From Bacteroidetes bacterium SB0662_bin_6 (lineage in GTDB: Bacteria > Bacteroidota > Rhodothermia > Rhodothermales > VXPQ01), in NCBI GenBank assembly GCA_009839485.1, contig VXPQ01000018.1:1-64000 (forward strand): 64,000 nt of DNA, given 5' to 3'. The position numbers and the translations under genes are program-made. Positions 60,761-64,000 of the stretch are shown one piece after another (the stretch's first letter is position 1; each line of letters begins with the position of its first letter). The notes beneath the pieces were generated by a model, which ran no database searches, was not told the DNA's origin, and worked only from the letters and a program-made list of their open reading frames with translations.

Positions 60761-63286
60761 ATGCTACGATCCACGATGTTCATTGCTGTCGGCCTGCTGT
60801 TTGCCGTTGCTCCCATCCAGTCGGCTTATGCCCAGCAGTTCGGTAACCGGGGGGAAGGGGGAAGGCCCGGGGGACAGATGCCCTCGACGCAAATTTCCGG
60901 AAGCGTGGTTGACGCGGAGACGGGCGAATCCATTCCATCCGCTTCCGTAGCCGTGTGGAGCGTACGGGACTCTTCGCTTACCACCGGGGCAATCAGCGAC
61001 TCCGAAGGGGCTTTTCTGATCGAAGGGCTGCGCCCGGGAAGATATTATGTGCAGGTCCACTTTGTAGGGTATCTCACGGAGGTGATTTCGGATATCGCTC
61101 TCCGTCCGGGGGCATGGACCGCCGATCTCGGTATCATCGAATTGAAGACCGATGTAGAGATGCTGGATGAAGTGATTGTCGAGGAGCGTCGGGAGTTTAT
61201 GGAGGTCGGCATTGACCGGACCGTGTACAACACCAGGGACCAGCTGGTGTCCGCCGGGGGCGACGCAAGCCAGGTGCTGGAGGAAATTCCGTCGGTGGAA
61301 GTGGATATCGACGGCAATATCAGTCTGCGGGGCAACCAGAACGTGGCCATTCTTCTCAATGGCCGTCCTACGTCCATGACCGGGGAAGCGCTTATCACCT
61401 TCCTGCAGGGGTTACCGGCAACTTCGGTCGACCGGGTAGAGGTCATACCCAATCCGTCCGCCAAGTACGAACCCGACGGCATGTCCGGTATCCTGAACAT
61501 CGTATTGCGCAAGGATCAGGATCTCGGTTTCGGTGGAAGCCTTACGGCCGGAGGCGGTACGCAGGAGAGTTACAATGCCGGAGGCTCTCTCAATTTTATA
61601 CAGGGCAAGTTCTCGTCGTTCGTGAACTACGGATTCCGTCACGGCGTGCGTAACTCGACAGGGGATCGTTGGCAGGAAAATCGCGTAGCCGATCCGCTCT
61701 TTGTGATCGACGAAGATGATCGGGGCGAGCGCGGCGGCGATTCGCATAACTTCAGCACCAGCATCGATTACAACATGAGTGACAAGAACGTGCTGTCGCT
61801 GGCTACGAGGCTGAGTGTGCGCGGGGGAGATCAGGACGGACTGAATGTCTATCGTATTCTTGATGCGAATCAGGTGGAGATGAACAGCTACGACCGGACA
61901 CGCCTTGGAGACCGGACGGACCTGAACCAGGATTATCGCCTCACGTTTTCCCGAATTGTTGCGCCGGGGACCCATGAGCTACAGGCCGAGGTGCGGTACG
62001 AAAAAGAGAAAGAGGAAGACGAGAACAGCTATGCGCTGGATGGGCTTCGTCTCGGGGAGGTTGTTCCCGGTGTGGGGACGGATTCGTTCCAGCAGCGTTC
62101 GACGCAGGAGGAAAACACGGGCGAAGGTTCACTTCAACTGGATTACACCCGCCCGTTGGGCAACGGCAAACTGGAGGCGGGATACAGGGGGTCCATCGAT
62201 TTGCTGGACAGCCGGTTCGGAGTTGAGACGTTCGATTATGACCTGAATACGTATCTGACGGATGTTCGCAGGACGAACACATTCGACTACCGGCAGAATA
62301 TCCAGGCCGCGTACGGCATCGTGCAGCAGGAGTTCGGGCCTATTGCCGCGCAGGTGGGTTTGCGTTACGAGCAGGCGCGGACGACGTTCGACCTGACCAC
62401 GGCGGACGAGCGGTACGAAAACGATTACAACAGTCTCTTCCCGAGTGCATTCCTGACCTGGGAATTGTCCCGGTCCGAAACGAGTTGGAAGCAGCTCAAG
62501 TTCAGCTACAGCAAACGCATCAGTCGCCCAAGCACCTGGCGGCTGAATCCCTTCAACGACAACCTGGATCCGTATTCCCGTCGCGAGGGAAATCCGTATC
62601 TCGAACCGGAATACACGCATGCGGTGGAGGGCAGCTACATTCACTTTGCCGGTTCTGTTTCCATCACGCTCACTCCGTATTACCGCCAGACGAACAACCG
62701 AATCCAGTGGTACGAATTCATTAACGATCGAGGGGTGTCGATCACGACGTTCCGCAACTTCGATTCAAGCAGTTCCTGGGGTTTCGAGTCCATCGGTACG
62801 CTGCGGCTGACGGACCGGTTGAATGCGTTCGGCAGTTTCAACGCCTTTCGGATGCAGACAGACGGATCCAACGTGGAGAGCGGACTCGGCAACGATGCCT
62901 GGGGCTGGTCGACCCGCGCGAATGCCACGCTCAGTGTTCGAGAGGGGTTGTCCGTCCAACTCTCCTGGTTTTACCGGGCGCCTATGGACATTGAAAACGG
63001 CCGTATCGGTGCGTTTTCGAGGGTAAGTATCGGGGCGCGCCAGCAGTTGCTCAACGAACGGGCTACTCTAAGCCTGCAGATCCGCGATCCGTTTGACATG
63101 ATGCAGTTCAACATCACGCGCGACACGCCCCGGTTCTACCAGGAGAGCGTCCGCAGTTTCAATGCCCGCCAGGCCAATCTTTCCCTGACGTACAATTTCG
63201 GGCGGCAACGGCAGCAGCGACGGCGCGGGAACTACGAGAGAGGAGACGGCATGGATCAGGAAGTACAGCAGGAAGTGCAGATGTAG
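60761..63286 (+). CDS. TonB-dependent receptor with CarboxypepD-like domain (OMP_b-brl_3 type)
   Basis: An 841-residue outer-membrane protein. A signal peptide ends at SAYAQ, followed by a Gly-rich linker (NRGEGGRPGGQ) and a carboxypeptidase-regulatory-like domain (ISGSVVDAETGESIPSASVAVW to VHFVGYLTEV). The plug has DASQVLEEIPSVEVDIDGNISLRGNQNVAILLNGRP. A large barrel follows (SYSKRISRPSTWRLNPF, PYLEPEYTHAVEGSY) and ends in a basic Gln/Arg-rich tail, as in the family. Ligand unknown; no SusD follows. Confidence 0.92.
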   Translation: MLRSTMFIAVGLLFAVAPIQSAYAQQFGNRGEGGRPGGQMPSTQISGSVVDAETGESIPSASVAVWSVRDSSLTTGAISDSEGAFLIEGLRPGRYYVQVHFVGYLTEVISDIALRPGAWTADLGIIELKTDVEMLDEVIVEERREFMEVGIDRTVYNTRDQLVSAGGDASQVLEEIPSVEVDIDGNISLRGNQNVAILLNGRPTSMTGEALITFLQGLPATSVDRVEVIPNPSAKYEPDGMSGILNIVLRKDQDLGFGGSLTAGGGTQESYNAGGSLNFIQGKFSSFVNYGFRHGVRNSTGDRWQENRVADPLFVIDEDDRGERGGDSHNFSTSIDYNMSDKNVLSLATRLSVRGGDQDGLNVYRILDANQVEMNSYDRTRLGDRTDLNQDYRLTFSRIVAPGTHELQAEVRYEKEKEEDENSYALDGLRLGEVVPGVGTDSFQQRSTQEENTGEGSLQLDYTRPLGNGKLEAGYRGSIDLLDSRFGVETFDYDLNTYLTDVRRTNTFDYRQNIQAAYGIVQQEFGPIAAQVGLRYEQARTTFDLTTADERYENDYNSLFPSAFLTWELSRSETSWKQLKFSYSKRISRPSTWRLNPFNDNLDPYSRREGNPYLEPEYTHAVEGSYIHFAGSVSITLTPYYRQTNNRIQWYEFINDRGVSITTFRNFDSSSSWGFESIGTLRLTDRLNAFGSFNAFRMQTDGSNVESGLGNDAWGWSTRANATLSVREGLSVQLSWFYRAPMDIENGRIGAFSRVSIGARQQLLNERATLSLQIRDPFDMMQFNITRDTPRFYQESVRSFNARQANLSLTYNFGRQRQQRRRGNYERGDGMDQEVQQEVQM

Positions 63287-63373
63287 GCCCTGCGTCCTGG
63301 ATTGTCTGACAAGGTGCGTTGCCTGTCACCAATACGGGGGAACTGAATCCGTAAGCCGGCGGCCGTATCCCCG

Positions 63374-64000
63374 CTACACGCCGCTGAATGCGCCGAAGCC
63401 TCCATCCACGGGCACGACCACGCCGGTCACGAATCGTGAGGCGTCGCTGCACAGCCAGACGAGTGTTCCCGCGAGTTCGTCCACTTCGCCAAAGCGTCCC
63501 ATGGGCGTATGGTCGATGATTTGCCGGCCCCGCTCGGTCAGTGAGTCGTCTTCGTTCAGGAGCAGGCTCCGGTTCTGTTCTCCGATGAAGAACCCCGGTG
63601 CTATGGCGTTCACGCGGAGTCCGTCGCCGAATATCCGGGCAAGCTCCACGGCCATCCACCGGGTGAAATTCTCCACGGAGGCCTTGGCTGCGGAATAGCC
63701 CACGACCCGGGTGAGCGCACGGCCCGCCGCCATGGAAGAGACGTTGACGATGGCGCCGGCGCGCGGAGTTTCCGTTTTTTCTTCTCCGGCGTTTTTTCTT
63801 GCCGCTCCCATCACTTCTCCAAAAACCTGCGTGGGCAGTACGGTTCCGATCAGGTTGAGGTCAAACACTTGCCGGAAGGCGGTTTCCGGCATGTCGAAAA
63901 TGCTGTCCCCGGGCTTGAGCGTGGCGGACTTGATGTTGCCTCCGGCGGCGTTCACGAGAATATCCACCTGTCCGAAGCGTTCAAGGATGAGGTCGCGGGC
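63374..64000 (-). CDS. SDR family oxidoreductase (partial, runs off the window)
   Basis: The C-terminal ~208 residues of a classical short-chain dehydrogenase; the 5' end lies beyond 64000. Visible parts are the NAAG motif (DILVNAAGGN), the catalytic Ser in AIVNVSSMAAGRAL, YSAAKASVENF with Tyr and Lys, RVNAIAPGFF, and the C-terminal VTGVVVPVDGGFGAFSGV. The N-terminal nucleotide-binding glycines are outside. The NAAGGN variant recalls D-mannonate/fructuronate reductases, which would fit the KDG kinase nearby (inference). Confidence 0.88.
   Translation of the reverse strand, partial: ARDLILERFGQVDILVNAAGGNIKSATLKPGDSIFDMPETAFRQVFDLNLIGTVLPTQVFGEVMGAARKNAGEEKTETPRAGAIVNVSSMAAGRALTRVVGYSAAKASVENFTRWMAVELARIFGDGLRVNAIAPGFFIGEQNRSLLLNEDDSLTERGRQIIDHTPMGRFGEVDELAGTLVWLCSDASRFVTGVVVPVDGGFGAFSGV

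Overview
The window looks like chromosome of a Rhodothermota/Bacteroidota-type bacterium (Rhodothermales- or Balneolales-like). The evidence is a GC-rich genome, several secreted proteins ending in a type IX secretion (T9SS) sorting domain with a YPNPFNP-type signature, a PorZ-like propeller protein, TonB-dependent receptors of the Bacteroidota kind, a menaquinone pathway, frequent GTG/TTG starts and few Shine-Dalgarno sequences. Placement below the phylum is inference. About 53 protein genes and two tRNAs are supported; most are ordinary core genes.

Layout. 1-4.5 kb: TM2 protein, PHP phosphoesterase, lumazine synthase (ribH), PorZ-like propeller, tRNA-His and tRNA-Glu. 4.5-13.1 kb: a carbohydrate block with a PhyH dioxygenase, an exported Gfo/Idh/MocA oxidoreductase, two tandem soluble sugar dehydrogenases (one T9SS-sorted, one a lipoprotein) and a ribose-type ABC importer. 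13.1-25.1 kb: housekeeping genes (gpmI, nth, DUF4105, sppA, DUF2231, grpE, dnaJ, flavin reductase, threonine dehydratase-like, DUF4342, plsC, gatC). 25.2-32.4 kb: an envelope-glycan cluster (YfhO, two glycosyltransferases, UDP-GlcNAc 2-epimerase, HprK-like ATPase). 32.6-34.9 kb: a 14-repeat WD40 protein with a T9SS tail. 35-42.6 kb: YbbR protein and menF-menD-menB-menA-menE. 42.8-45.7 kb: lptC-lptA-lptB. 45.9-50.4 kb: DAHP synthase, prfA, GNAT, rpsF-rpsR-rplI. 50.5-54.3 kb: DsbD, a small unknown, an HhH-GPD glycosylase and a cold-shock protein. 54.4-64 kb: TonB receptor, DUF1080, KDG kinase, shikimate-dehydrogenase-like, lipoprotein, a second TonB receptor and a partial SDR, suggesting sugar/uronate use.

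The unusual material is mostly repetitive DNA. A 42-bp unit is tandemly repeated in frame inside menD and occurs again, inverted, between sppA and a DUF2231 gene. A 26-bp sequence occurs exactly twice and once imperfectly. A ~55-bp dispersed element occurs three times, one copy forming the right end of a 191-bp structure with terminal inverted repeats. Coding minisatellites also sit at the lptB N terminus and in the WD40 gene. No CRISPR array, phage, intact insertion sequence or defence system was seen.
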